Of a DNA stretch of 64,000 nt, positions 10,157-24,304 are shown one piece after another. The DNA comes from Hyaloperonospora brassicae (taxonomy: Eukaryota; Oomycota; Peronosporomycetes; Peronosporales; Peronosporaceae). The first letter of the stretch is position 1, and each line of letters begins with the position of its first letter. The notes below the pieces were generated by a model. The model searched no databases and had not been told where the DNA came from. It was given only the letters and a program-made list of their open reading frames with translations. Made by a program: the position numbers and the translations under genes. Where the stretch lies: the NCBI GenBank assembly GCA_947650285.1, contig CANTFL010000090.1, positions 992,001 through 1,056,000 of the forward strand, read 5' to 3'.

Positions 10157-11760
10157 GCTAAAACTCGAGCATTTCTTTCTTGCTGGTCTCCACCAATTTG
10201 ACTTGCTCCTCCTCCTCCTGTTCCTCCTCCTCTTCAGTCTGTTAGACCATCTGGATAATAGCGCTTTCATTGAACTTCACGTGTGCTGATTCATCCTCTT
10301 CCACTGAATTTATAAGATTTGATAGGACCATGAGGGTTCCTAAGAGGAAGAAAATTGACGGCATTCTACAACTCTTGCTCAACCATATGCTCGTCCTAAT
10401 CAGCTATAGAAGGAAAACGCGAGGATACGAACAGTCCAGTGTGGCTAAAACAGTGCCACAGTTGCAGCTAAAAATCTACTACCACGCTGCCACAGTTCAT
10501 TTCAGGGCGGTCAACTGGTCGACCTTGTAGATGTTAACATCGCCGCGTTCTTCGCGGTCCACAGTATTCTGAAGATGGAAGGGCCTGTGGTGGAGCTTAT
10601 AAAGCAGCGACAATTCCGGCATTGATAAGATAAAATTTTGCGGTACAATTGAGGGCATGAACTGCACGTGAACATTCTCCATCTCCCGATCATTGATAGT
10701 ATAGGATTCTGCATTATCTCGTAAAAGCAAGACCTTTCGATTGCGGCTATATAATGTTACTGCTATGCTTAAAGCGTATCAAAGTGGCTTATTATATTAC
10801 AATGGATCTAAAAACGTATAGATTACTTACCTTCATGTCGATGTCGAACTACTTCAACCACCCCTGGATTATCACACTTGTTATCCGGGCCTTCTTGATA
10901 TTCCTATAGTAGAACCCGAGCTGCTCATCGGACTTGCGGTTCAAACAGCTAGGTTTTTTTTCAATAAAAAGGCTTGATTTATTTAGTACCATCCGTATTG
11001 TTCGTGAAGGTTAAAGAGATCCGTGCCTTTTTAAAAAATATCATTAGTTTTTTCGAGCTACATATTAAAATTTAAAAATATCTATAAAAATCCAATTAAG
11101 ACCGACCTTCTTTTTTTTAAAACGCATTTATTTGCTGCGCAACTACCTTCTCCGGAAGATTGTTCTAGAAAAGACCTTACATAACAACTATAATCTTCAA
11201 CATGAGAATAAATTAAAATTTCTCGAGTTTAGACATTCCAATATCGTCCATGTTGGTAAAATCTTGGGGTTCGTAGCAAGCATCTACAGCCCGAAGTCCA
11301 GGCGATGCTGCATCCATGGAATCCTCATTTGCTAAACCGCTCTCTCCAAAAATCCGGATACTGCGGAAAATGTTTTGCACTGGAAGCGTTGCAACCATGC
11401 ACTAGAAAAAAAATTCTTTAGGTTAGACAAGTCGTTTAGGAAACACCTTATCCTTGACCTTGATGATTTCTCAAGCTAGGGCAAAATTCTTGTCTGAAAT
11501 CGAACAACCCGTGTTGACAAGGCTTCTTCCAGCTTTGGATTTGAGCGACGATAGGGCATCTGACAGAAAGTTCGTTATATGTTGTAGATTCCAGATTAGT
11601 GCGATTCTTAAGTATAAGAGAGATAAAAGCCTGGGTGATATGAGCATCAAACTTGCTATATAAACTATATGCCGGGCCGCTCTGGCTCATTTTTAGGTTC
11701 TTGGCGTTTTGCTGGCAGATCTTGAGACTTTGTGCATTGGTGAGGAGTGCTAAGGGCATA
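10157..11760 (-). pseudogene. Decayed pogo/Tigger-type DDE transposase
   Basis: Shifting minus-strand frames retain the order of a pogo/Tigger (DDE-1) transposase. Near 11230-11290 is a NMDDIG segment, the usual first-Asp NMDETG motif. Near 10700-10740 is KVLLLRDNAES, the usual second-Asp LLLDNA motif. LQNTVDREERGDVNIYKV follows near 10530-10580, then VDQLTALK, a stop where Trp is expected, and VAAW. An acidic tail, VEEDESAHVKFN then a Glu-rich run, ends near 10160. Where the family has its third Asp (MDAG-like) the sequence reads MPEL, so the catalytic residue is gone. Several nonsense codons interrupt the frame, so it cannot encode an active transposase. The 5' end and terminal inverted repeats were not located. 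Confidence 0.65.
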
Positions 11761-14700
11761 TTTGAATGTGCTATAAAGGGGTGAAACCGCCAATTTAATT
11801 TTACTCATTACACATAAAATCAAAAATTTACGTAACTCACAACTGGGTTATCTCATAGAATTTGTCTTCATTAAGTCTAAGATTTACTCAAGTTTTTTTT
11901 ATTGTATTGTTGTACCTCAAGCAGTAAAAGCAAGTAAGGCTTAGCCCATCCGCGCTCTGAGTTGTAAACACGGTATTGTATGCATTAATGCTTGGTTGTC
12001 TTGAAAGCGACTTTAAGTGATTTTGTAAACCCTTCGACGCCTTTCGACGATTTCAATGATTTTAACACGACTGTAATCGATTCAATGAGCCTTAGGCGTA
12101 CTTAAGACGTAATGTGGTAGATTTAAAGGCATCAATTAACGATTCTCGATCTTTTTGCTATATAGGAAGTCCGCAAAACCAAGAGGTGAAGAAAGCGAAA
12201 AGTGTTTTAAAATACCACCGTTCGTTTAAAAATTAAATACATGTCACTGTGCCGAAATTTTTGATAAAGCTTAGCGTGATTTTTCATAACTTTGGTATCG
12301 AGAACTGGTGCTTACTTTTTGGCTAAGACACGAGATATAGGGTTATTTTTCGCGTGGCGTGGATAGAACGCCCACGAGCCATGGATAAAATAGAGAGGCT
12401 AATATTAGACGCAACGCTTACTGTCCTCGCGTAGCCATAAATAGTCAAGAACTCAGTCTTGCTAGAACAACAAAATTGCAACTGGCTCGAATAAATGCTC
12501 GATTTTAGTTTGAGTAATGGAAATCGGATATTCTCAGTGAGATAACTCCAAATTTGTAAAAGTCGTAAGTCTACAGCATTGTTAAGTGACAGATTATTAT
12601 TCGTCATTAACCATACTATTTAGTCCTAAATTTTGGGCGACAATACATCGCGAAATGCTGGTAGCGTCGTTGGGCTAGGAACTATACATTTTAAGTGTAG
12701 TTTAAAGAATGTGCGTGTAGTAGCACGTATATTTTCACCGACCGATGTTGGCTACTATATCTACTCATGGATGTCACTACAAATATAGCTGGCGGTATGC
12801 CAAGGCATTTAGCTCTTTATTTACAAAGCGCGCGTGGGGCAGTACATAAAGCACTGGGCGGGACTTTTAAGTTAGGCAATCGTTCATCAATTTTCGGTAA
12901 TATTTCAGGTCCTAGTATACTATAATTTCCGACTCTCCAATCATACACAGGCTATGAACAAATGGGTCAAATAAATACCCGATGCATACTCTCGCGCGGG
13001 TCTCGCTGATGTGGCTAAAAAATTATTTGGTTGCTTATTTACTTAGTCCTTGCAAAGTCAGATCCACCTCGCAGCATATCATTATTAGTACCTGCTTATG
13101 TGTCCAAAAGTATCTTTACGCACAAAACATTTATGCAAACATCCAATTCTTTAATATACAAAATGACTGTTTATGACATACCATCTATAATGGCAAACTA
13201 TATCGTTATCTGCTTATGGGAAGGCATCAAACATCGTTTATGATGAGTAATTTCTAAACTTTCGAGCATTTTATTCGGTTTCGGACACAGAAGGAGTAGA
13301 TATAAGTATGGAGATTGTCTATCGCACACGATAGCTGGAAGAGATCGGAAAAGGCTGTCGATCATATTGTTATCTTACGCGGCATTCATTACTACCTTAT
13401 TAAAGTCAGGTATTCTCGATATCGTTTTGATATTATGGCAAGTGCGCTTATCATCATTCAATTTACGCATTGTGTAAATAGTTGATACATCCACAAATTT
13501 GATTAATGGTAAACCCTTGTATGCATAATGCATCATAAACGACTTCATGATTAGCTACGTATATAGATCGATCAGATTCTTCTCATCACGAATACTTTCG
13601 TACATCAAAGTGCTGATGAGAATCTGCTCGCTCTCATCAATATATTAATATCGGCAGTGATTCGGTGCTTGTCCTCTACGACGAGTACAAAGATCTGCTG
13701 ACCTTGCCGCTACGCAGATCTCGCAAACACCGTAGATATGGAACTGTTAGCAACTAAATTAGCTATAAAGATACCGTCGACGGCATCTTTGGATCAGTTC
13801 TATAATTCCTACGCATGACCTGCTATTATACTAGACATTTTATGTCTCAATATATCTCATTGTCTTATTTATACAGAATTATGGAAATTGCGCTCCCATT
13901 AATTCTAGCTGTGATAGCACCTCCATCGCTGTTTTTTTACAGTCAAGAAGACCTAAGTTCAACTCGTTGCCGCTTCTAAAACTAATTATATTATTAATAA
14001 ATTTATGGCCACGACGCATAAATCATGCTCCATTCCAGCCGGCATTTACAAGAACATGCCTTTTCCTATGACCACCTGAAGCTTATGCAACCGCCAACAA
14101 ATCTTTTCCACAGCGCGTTAAAGCACACTTTATCAGCTGTAGTCGTACTAGAGACTAATTACAAGCGAGTCCACGCACTCATTTTAATAAATTTACACGC
14201 TTATTGTATGTACTGAAATAAGCGTATCACATTCCCGTTTGATCAACACGCGGTATGCATTTCTATGTATCATTGCTGACGGCTGATCCAAACCACTATT
14301 TTTTAGGCGTTATAGATCGAAGATGACATATAAATTGACATTAAACGTTAAATATAATGCTATCCTCATCGTATTTTCTATAATATCGACTGCAATGGAT
14401 TCCATCTACGCAATTCTTCACAATTAGATATGCGCATGTTGCAAGACGCACCGTCACCGGCACTTGAGATCTTTTGCGCATATCTAAACGTGAGATTACG
14501 ATATTCGAGGGATAGGTATCATAAATAAGGCATTTGACACCTAAAGAACGACACGTTCGCAAAGCGACATGTTAAAATCCGTTAGATCTGTAAATTAATC
14601 AGTTATATATCATCATAGGTGGTATCGTCACATATATTGTACATAGAAATCCACAATCTATTCAGAGGTCTACATTTTGGTTGAGTCATACGTCACTAGA

Positions 14701-17700
14701 ACACTTCGTGATTAATGATTCCAACATTATTGACAAACAACTCAATCCTGATGAGAAGGTACAGCATTGCCGGATTTGCGTTCTTCATGTAACGGTTAGA
14801 TTCGTTATATGTAATAGACACCAAATTTGGTATATCTGTATAGTATCTCAAAAAGTTTAATTTTGTAAGCATTTACCTTGCTAAATTTGGGTTTAACAAT
14901 ATTACTTAAAGATACTATGCGGACCGTTACCTAGTTGCTTGAATATATTATACCAACCAACAAAGCATCAATCGCTTCTATACGCTTGGAATGAGCGGTA
15001 AGAGTAGCTTCATTTACAATCTGATGATTAAAACGAATTACACGACTTAAATAGGTTTGACCAGAAAGCTGTACTATATTTAATACTATTCATTTTTCTC
15101 AAATTCTAAAAACGTGTTCGTTTGAGAGATCAGTCGTTCCATGAGCGGACGGAGCGCGTGAGGTTGCGAGGTGCTGCCTACCCTGCGTCATTTGTGTATC
15201 TTATAATGTATTAATACAAGCTGATTAAGCCCCACTATATATTGTCTGTCTTGGCAAATAATCAATTGCTGCACTCAATGTTTCAAAAAAATGATGGTGA
15301 GGCATTAAACTAATAGGACAAGTTCCCTTACTATAAAAAGGTTAAATATACATCCGATATCGCTAAATATTATAAGACCGAGCTCCCTTGTGGGTATTTA
15401 ATAAACTATGATAGCTTCCGACTTCCGCTTACATGTCTGTCTCGACAAAAGATTGTAGGCCTAATTCAGCTGAGGTTTTCTCGACCTAATGTCCTGCTTC
15501 CTATACGCATCCTCTTGGTTTGCCGCTCCTAGTATATAATGAATTAAACAGGTCGGAATGGACTCATCCCGAATATCCTTTACAGTGACAATCAGCCTCT
15601 AATCATTAAAAAAATAATATACCACATCATTACTTGCTTTTCAATGTCTCTATTGTGTTTTCTTGTTTTTTTTTGACATCCAAACAGACATGTGTTGTAA
15701 ATGTTTATTCTTAATATTCTTGTTTTGAACGCTGTCATGCTAGACGTGACATTGCTTTCATCGTCTTAAATGGATCGAGATTCGATGGCGTAATCAATTC
15801 GATATTTGAACATTACTTAATGTGATGCCTAAAGCGGTTAATTACTAATATTTAGCATTTCAAGTCATCGCACATACTTTTGCCCGCCAGCACAAACCTT
15901 AGCTGGTCGGTTTCGCAAACTCTTTGAAATGAAACATTATTCTGGTCGAATCAACTATTGGTGATTGTAAAGTTCCTTTGAAAATCAAATTACTTTATTT
16001 TCGATCACGTCATGTTATGCTGCATGAACTGGGTCTTATTAGCGTGTTTATATTATATAGGACATTATAAGTATTTATTTCGATCCGTCACTTACGGTCG
16101 TATACATATTTCTAACCTTGTACTATTTGGAAGCCCTTGAATGGGAAAAGTCTTTAAGCGTAGTGGAAAACCTATCTCATTTCCTGATTTCAAAACATAT
16201 GTTTCCATGATCGTAATTTAATTTACGAGCTGCCACAAGGTATGATAAGCTTTCTCTCTTTTATTTACAAATTGCAAGTATAACTTCACTTTTTGGTGTC
16301 GACAGGGGTCTTATAGCGCAGGAACTCCAAGCAGAGAGAAAATGAGTAAGACTGACACTTACCATCTTCTAAGCTTGAAGAGAACTACATGTGATATAAT
16401 ACGGACGATTAATGTGGGAATCGTACGTATTACAGAGCGTTAAAGTTCTATCCAATGTAAACGCGTATTATGATGTCGTAAGTATGTACTCGCCTCTAAC
16501 GACATACGCGACAAAGTTGTAGCACGCCCTTAGTAATGTGCACCAATTCAACACTTCGACACAATACGTTACAATATGTGTCGCAATAAATTGCAGATAA
16601 GACGGGGTTGCGCGTTCTTGTAGCATATACTTAGCACTTAATCGACGGTATATCTGTCGTCAACACATAGCGATGCCAATTGTGCGGTCTCACCGAATAA
16701 TTGAACGTCATTGTTCACGATGTTACATTCGAAGTTGAAGATCATATCGTATATAGATCAAAGTGGCTAAGTTCACTGGTGGTGAATGACAGTTAAAACA
16801 AAGATTAGACAATTTAATTGCTAATCTACCGTCATATGATGATGCATCTAATGCTGATATACCACTAATTTTTGCATGTGTTCTATTAAAGAGTTTTTTC
16901 ATGCTCAGGTTATGAATTACAACGAGACTTAGCGACAGTGTCGGAGGAGATCAACTAGTTGTGTATAGAAGTAATCTTCATGGTGACTGCCAAATTTACC
17001 TCGTGTGTAATAATTTGCATATATTCTTAAAGTCTGATTTGACATAAATCAAATAAATGCAGACATATGTTTATAGCTACATAACATCTCCATCATTCGT
17101 CTAGGAAGCAAAGTAGTTACTACAATCGATAATGATTACGGGTTTTATTTCTATCTTTATAGTAACAATCTGTTTCTAGTAACATATCTAATTTGTCTAT
17201 AAATATAAATAAAACTATATGATATAGATTAAATGCATATACTAATAATCTTGGCTTGCAATATAAAGTGATCTCGCATCGGAAGGGTTGCACGTCAAAT
17301 GTAGTAATTTAGTACATTTAGACACGACTAATTACAACGCACGACGATTAGATATATCAACTAATTATGCATGTAAGTACTCGTAATATTACTCACAATT
17401 TTTTACTAAGAGTAAGATTGGGTAATTTCCAGACAGTAAATGATACATGACAAAATTGTCAAATAGTACATTTCGGCATGACGAATATATTACATTCCGA
17501 ATCTTGTCTACATATTGATATGAGTTGCGTTATTTAGATACATAACGCGTAAACATGGCCCGTTCATTTATAATTGATAAGTAATATCATGAAAGCAAAT
17601 ATGCATCGTGTTACAAGAAGCAAACGTGTCGAGTTATCGTTTAATTTTAGCACTTACAAATTAGTGACGTATCATTGGGTGGCATATACTAAACAGTAAG

Positions 17701-20381
17701 TAGACGTTGTTTGTACCCATTAACATATATACATTATACATGGGTTGAATATGGTGAACGGATTAGCTTATGTATCTTATAGTCTCCGTTGACCGATCAC
17801 TAAAAATCTTAACTTGTCCTCAACCACAATCGTATCATTTTAAAAAAGATACTAAATGTTTTTATTGTTGAAGTAAGGATTATTCAAGTATAAAAAACAG
17901 AACCTGATTTCCCAATATGCCATACTTTGATTTTGTTTATTGTATTCTTTCGTACCGCTTAGTTTTGCTACTTGATTTCGCTCATATTCCGATTTTATCG
18001 ATGCCCTGCTCAACGGACACCTGCCGTATTCAATAGTATCGATATATCTAATCGTAAACATGATGAGTGTGTCAACATATTATAGTGGACTACAAAAATT
18101 GAATGTTAAAGGCCCATGCGACCCGATTCTAATATTACAAAGTTGAAAAGTATATGATACAAATAGGCCAAATGAGTGACACCAACGACATTACGCCTCG
18201 TAACAGCCGCATCAGTATGTATTTAAACATCTAGTTTGATAATGGGTTAGTACGTACTGACGTGTTGTAACATCGATGATGCGAATTTTCTTCTTCACCT
18301 TAATTTGTTTATATATGGACTACACCAACATAGGCAGAAATCAAATCGTCAGATTGCTTGACTACGTGCTATTTTTAGCTGCGATTACATTGTTCAGCTT
18401 TTACCGAATACATGAAAGCGAGAGAATACGCAACTATCACTTTACTGTGCTAAGTAGTATTGCACAGCGGCGAAAATGTTGGCCGTAAGTGCCTGGTCGA
18501 CCACTTTAAATGGCAAATGCCTGTCGAGAACAAACAATAATTTTATATTATCATACCTTGAAGAAGATTATACGAAGCTAATTTCAATGCCTTTATTATC
18601 TATAAATTAACGATTGGGATCTCTTCATACATATTAATCATAATTGATTTGTCGTCAAACGAAATAGAGAATCGATATTCGATAAAACTATGGTCTTTAC
18701 GATCACGTCTACTTTATATAAAAATCGGTTTATATTGTGGAGAGATGCGCTTCAATATATTAACAATTAAGCGATGTGTGAAATTAGATACAGTTTTCAC
18801 CTCACTCTGGCCTCTGCATCAAGCTATGCTCGACTAGTTTGGTCGTACTTAAAGGGTACAATCTGATGTAATGTGCGTATCCAATTTAAAAGGTACAACC
18901 ATCCGAAGCAGATATTAAGAGCGTTATTTGATTTATTTTTCCGTATGATCTTACGATCTTGTTTGCTCTCCAATCAGTTCCATAGGTTTCTTGTTAAGTG
19001 TATCTCATTCGATATTAGTACCGATCTCTTCTGATTTCGGTAAATCATATTTTTACTCGCTCTAGAATGGCTGAATGTTTCTGATATAGCTTAATATGGG
19101 TATCTTCATGTATCAACACATCACAATATCACATAAAATGTTTGTTATACAATTTGCCTTGCGACGACTTAGCAATTTAATTAGGAATGTTAGCTTTTAT
19201 GGATCGGTCAGCTCAGGTTTTTATTCGAATTGATTTTAAGAATATGTATTGATCGTTTGATAGATCGAATGATTATCGTAACTTAAAGTGCGGCAAATCG
19301 GTTACATAAATCTCACATTTCGTAATCGAGTATCAAATTACGCGCATCGATAAGGTTTTTCAAGTAGTCTTAGAAAGATGCTGGCGATTGAGCAAATAGT
19401 AGAACAATATGCACATTCGGAAAGAAAAAATGAGAATATGCCAAAATGTGTCACGCGCCTATCTAATTATTCGCAATAGCTTTATATCTCACGGCGCTTT
19501 ATCGAGGTGATTAATGTAATATAAGCATATCAATCATTGGGTGAGTACAACCGTGTCTTTATGCATTAACGAGTTTTGATTTGACGATTTGCTTTTATCT
19601 ACAAACAGCAGAATGAAGATCGGATTGTCTTCTACTTTTGATATTAGATTAACACAAACTACTTGAGTTGATCAAAACTATGAATAACATGGAGATACTT
19701 GTGAAGCGCATTCATCCGAACGATTGATAGTCACAACATGCTTGAGCAAGTTGCCGTATCGGCTCGAAGTTGACCGAATATCACCACCGTGTTTTTTTGC
19801 GAAATGATGTTCTTTATACTTCACAATTATATAATTTTAGACATTGAAAGAAATGGGCACTTCTGTCATACGCAGTAAGCGAAACAATAAATTATTGAGA
19901 ATTTGGATGATGGCTTCGAGTTCACAAAATTGTCGAAATGATCAATTTCACGATGAAATAGAAGCAAGCTGTTATAAGCCGTTGATGAATAGTGAAGATT
20001 TATATCGCAAAAAATGGTTTTAATAATCGTAAATAGTAATAAAACATATTGGGTCACCAGAATCGTATCTGAAAGACGAGTAGCATTGCGTATAATTACT
20101 GAACATAGCTATATATGTGACATATTACCCTATAAAAATGCATTATATTTATAGAAATTCAGTAAAATCTTTTTTGCCAATTTAAACAGAACACTTCATT
20201 AGTTTACCAAACAAATTTCAATCATTAATGGTGTATAAGCTCTACCACATTCCTTACATGTCTGGACAACATTGAAGGTCCATAGTCGCGTTTGTAATTC
20301 GATGACCAAGACTTCCTCGCAGATATAATATCGGATAAAGACATAATGTCTTAATAGAAAAGAGTCATCACAATTTAACAT

Positions 20382-20419
<38 letters not shown>

Positions 20420-22960
20420 AGTACAAATGAGAGCATGCATAAGGACAAGTAAGTGTTTAGATATCTAACTTTTAGGATTCCAACATTGTAGTAAGGGTCA
20501 TGCCATTGATGTTCGTCATTATACCCAAACTAAAAATTTATAAAGTCAAGGTAGGGTCGATAATTATAAGAATTATATATTTAAAGCTTGTAGAAGGATT
20601 ACAGTCAGTTTAATGATCGATATACTCACCGGATATTTCATATTCCTGTGAGGAAAATTGATGTGTGTGACATATGTTAATGCCTATGTACCAATATTGC
20701 ATGTAGACGTATAAGTTATCGACAATGAACGTATATATTGTGCGGTAAGACCGAGTATAGTGATATCTACGTCATGAATTGATCCGAAATTTGGGAAGAA
20801 AAACATATGTAATTGTACGGAATCAAGTATATTGCCCTCGAAATGTATTTCCACGATCATCAGCGGTAATGCTAAGTCCAGGCACCGATCTCGCAAAGAC
20901 TCGTAAATGCCGAAAGAAAGTTATAGATGTGCAAATAAAAAAAAGAATTTACCTACGTGATTATCCATTTTGCCGATATACGTATGTGGGAGACAAAATA
21001 TCGATGAAGAGTCGCACATATAGCTCTTACGTCAAGTATGTTCACAATACATCCCTTCAGGCTCTAAATGGCATATGCTTTCGGTTTGTTTCGCATGGCT
21101 GACGATGCCTGCAGCTATTTTGTGTAGGCGTATCTGCACGTATATCGTTCGCAGACACCACGGGATGTTATGGAGTAGGTAGAGATCGATTCAATACGGT
21201 TACGAAAATAAAGATAGGGATGTAAGATAAAGTATGATTGATAGATATATATTAAAATTTAAACCAAATCAAAGCATCCAAAGTTTGATGCAAGTCTACT
21301 GGCTTGTTAAGTAATGCTCCCATTGAACCTTTCGAGGACATCTACCCATAAATATGACCTTACGCATAAGCGGTGATTACGTTCATTTAGCATCAGCGTA
21401 AGGATTGTGAGTAATACAAGATTTTGATACGGTTCAGTTTGAGCTAAGCCCTCATAATTAAACCAGTCAAGGCAATGGGCGGGGTTATACATAAGTGATT
21501 TTTTGCCCATTGGTGAGTTAATATGTTCAAACCGGTACGTATTATAAACATACAGCGCTTCTATAAGTTACTATACCACATGCAGATAAAACTAGTCGAT
21601 GCACATACGAATGATAGTCTTCTGCCACTAGCTCCTGCAGATCCCTCCCATGTCTACATACATGCTAACACGGTAGTTATAGCGCTTTGGCCACATGGGA
21701 TCAAGGTATCAAATGCGTTTGTGCAAAGCACATAATTGCTATTAACTACTGAAGTCAGACGCACAATTCAGACAAAGTGTATCATTATGACAAACAGCTT
21801 GTTTAAAGTCGCCCCTTCACATTGCTTTTGTAAACCATGTTACGATAATGACGGGGCGGAGTTACAAAACAATTTGGCAAAGTGATACAATGAATGGTGC
21901 TTTGTATACCTATCGGGTGCACTAAAGGTTCCATACCTTTATAGGGTTTTGTATCAAACATTGAAGACAAACGGCTGTTGAGTTGATTCGTTCATTGATG
22001 GAGTAGCGAAGCAACTCAAATTTGAATTAAATGGCGTGTGCAAGTTCTCGCTAATACATACTTTACAACGGTGTATACTGTGCTTTTTTAAAGAGCCAAT
22101 CTTCAAATTTGCATTAATGTCACTTATCTCCGTCACCAAAAACGGTGAAACGGTTTGTGTAAGCTTTGTTGAGCGTACCTGCCGCCGTTTGCTCATGCAC
22201 AAGCGCGTCATTCGTCGATCTTGTCGGATATATTGATATAATAGTACCAGTCAAAATGAATCTGGCTTCTTGTGGCGTGGAAGACGTACACTTGATACAT
22301 GAGCCGCATGAATCAAATGCTCAGGCCTATCCCATATAGCTATAATCGAGCAGTTGCCTTTATTCGAGTGTGCGTGGCACATGAGAAGTAAGTATGATGT
22401 TTATATATTGGTCATGCTGGCTTGTCGTCGACGTGGACAGAAGTAGCAGTGTCAACGTTGATGTCTTAATCCGTGTATTCAAACAAATCATCGTCGTTCT
22501 AAAGCAAATGTCTAATGCTGCCGACATATGATGGCCCGCAAGCAATGAGGTATACCACATGTCAACGTTTATTCTACAAGCTGTTACTATTTGACAGCAT
22601 GCCAGACGTACAATGAATTGCTCTGAGGTAATCGATTTGAGACAGGGCGTTAACGGCCTAATACTGTTTGACTCTTTGGATCGCATTTAGGATACAGTTA
22701 TTGCTGTGAATAACGTACGTGAGTTGTGGGCCGTTGCGTATGAGCTTTTGGTACAAAAGAAAGTGTGTATGCTGCAGCTCAAAAAATAGCTGCATTCGAT
22801 GTGTCAGCATTAATGGCGTGACGGGCTGTATAAACTCTGACGTTTCGAATCGATTTTGATGGACTTCGAACCGATGATCCTTTCATTAGTTCCCCTCTAA
22901 CATTGTCTTACTGGTGCGTAATTAGGTATTTATTTATATATTACACTCTCGCTATCATAT
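11761..22960. other. AT-rich gene desert
   Basis: About 11 kb of visibly AT-rich sequence lacks any open frame above about 110 codons or any recognisable protein motif on either strand. It contains no satellite-like tandem array apart from an AT microsatellite at 20384-20417. The texture looks like old, mutated intergenic DNA rather than fresh transposons. The composition changes sharply to GC-richer coding DNA just after the tRNA at 22961. Confidence 0.6.
20384..20417. repeat. (AT)17 microsatellite
   Basis: A pure dinucleotide run lies inside the AT-rich desert. Confidence 0.95.
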
Positions 22961-23033
22961 GACCTTGTGGCGCAATGGATAGCGCATCTGACTTCTAATC
23001 AGGGGGTTGTGGGTTCGAGTCCCATCAAGGTCG
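22961..23033 (+). tRNA. tRNA-Arg (anticodon UCU)
   Basis: A complete cloverleaf can be drawn. The 7-bp acceptor stem is GACCTTG with CAAGGTC, the D stem is GCGC/GCGC, the anticodon loop is CTTCTAA with TCT at the anticodon, and the T arm is GTGGG-TTCGAGT-CCCAT. The B box GGTTCGAGTCC and A box TGGCGCAATGG are intact, and there is no intron. The discriminator base is G. A T5 run at 23037-23041 serves as the RNA polymerase III terminator. The tRNA decodes AGA. Confidence 0.95.
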
Positions 23034-23509
23034 ACATTTTTCAACATACCTGTTTTCACTATTAAATGATTTGCTGTGACTTTATGTGTGCACACAGCTC
23101 GACTAAATACTTGGAATTTGAACCCTTTCAAATCATTCACAACCCCAGTGGCTCACGAAGTCCTTATATAAATTCCTTCCTCACCCCTTACATTCCTCTA
23201 CCCATTCCCCCAGCACTGTGCAGACCAAGCTAATACTTGCATGCGTCGTACCATTGATGCGTCATAGGCTCATAAGGCAGACAAAAGAGCACTCGTTGAT
23301 TCGGGCATCCAGCTACGTCCACACTGAAGCCCATTCGTACTCGTCAGACCAAGACCAGAGGCGTCGTTTACTCTACATCATACTCTTCAGCCCATTCTTG
23401 CACTGTGCACACTACAATCTACTCTCTCCATTACTAGGTACTTCGTTAACTTTGCCGTGCTTTTCTTCAAGCCTCTCATAGTCACAATCGACACTACCCA
23501 CACGCAACA

Positions 23510-24003
23510 ATACAACCATTGACTTCCATGTTAGCTGTCACACTGACGCAGGACTATGCGGCGGGCTTGCTGCACAGCAAGGTCGGTACGACTTCTTTGA
23601 TCTACCCTTTTCGCGCCTTTTGCACAGACGTACGAGCGAACGCTACACTGATCTACGCATTGCCGGTGAATGGTTGCTACACAATACTTGTACTCCGACG
23701 CACATGCACCATACAGAGCGACTCCACCCCGGCAGTCTGAATTTCCCAATTGGGCTACAAGTGGATTTAACGCAAGCACCCGTGCAAAGTCCCACATCGG
23801 TCCGTCCCCGCACTGCCCTTGACATCACCAGCTGCCGTAACATCCTCGAATCCGGTCTGCAGGCATTGGTAAGTGCGCTACTTGTCACATGGCGGTCAGA
23901 ACTTGATTTCATAACAGCCAGCGCTTCCAGCCTCGCACCACCCGATAGAGACATATTGGCTACTTGTTCCGTGTACGTGGTAGACGCAATCCTGGAGACG
24001 TAA
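23510..24003 (+). CDS. Possible uncharacterised gene fragment abutting the left duplication arm
   Basis: One plus-strand frame stays open from about nt 23510 to a TAA at 24001-24003. It reads like protein (RYDFFDLP, RYTDLRIAGEWLLHN, TALDITSCRNILESGLQAL). It contains a good GTAAGT donor at 23871 and a possible acceptor AG ending at 23919, so its true 3' structure is uncertain. No ATG in good context was settled on, and no family was recognised. It ends about 70 bp before the left arm boundary at about 24072, so it may have been cut by the rearrangement that placed the arm here. Confidence 0.3.
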
Positions 24004-24049
24004 GGAGGTGGCCCTGTATCTACCACAGCATGTTGAGGCACGCAATTTC

Positions 24050-24304
24050 TTACAAGGGGAGCAGCCAAAGACCACAATCCTGTTGCTGGACATGCTCTTT
24101 CCGATGGGCACGGTCCAAGTTGCGCTTAATGGTCTTGCGCGCCCGCCCAGCCTTCGCGACGCCAAAAGCCTTGGGGTTCTTGCGTTGCTCAGCGAGGGAC
24201 GGCTGCGCCTTCTTCTGCTTCTCGAACGCTTTGCGCTTCTGTTTGTTCACCTTCGCGCCGGCCTTGGGCTTGCGATGGCCTTTGGCGGCTCCGAGTGTGT
24301 CCAT
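24050..24304 (-). pseudogene. BMS1: Truncated BMS1 copy: first ~78 codons only
   Basis: The frame starts at the same ATG as the complete BMS1 at 48028 and follows it to about residue 78, with few substitutions (for example Q60K, Y71H, R77C). It then leaves the arm, adds LWLLPL and stops, giving 84 codons. The basic, nucleolar-targeting-like N-terminus is present, but the GTPase P-loop (residues 91-99 in BMS1) and everything after it are missing. It is a by-product of the inverted duplication ending inside BMS1. It keeps the promoter side, so it may still be transcribed. Confidence 0.9.

Noticed and set aside
13560..13640. Near-palindrome cagattcttctcatca / tgatgagaatctg
   Set aside because: Arms are short and imperfect with a loop of about 30 nt; not beyond chance in AT-rich DNA.
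22360..22686. 108-codon minus-strand frame in the AT-rich desert
   Set aside because: Low-complexity Leu/Ser/Thr content, no motif, and neighbouring frames look random.
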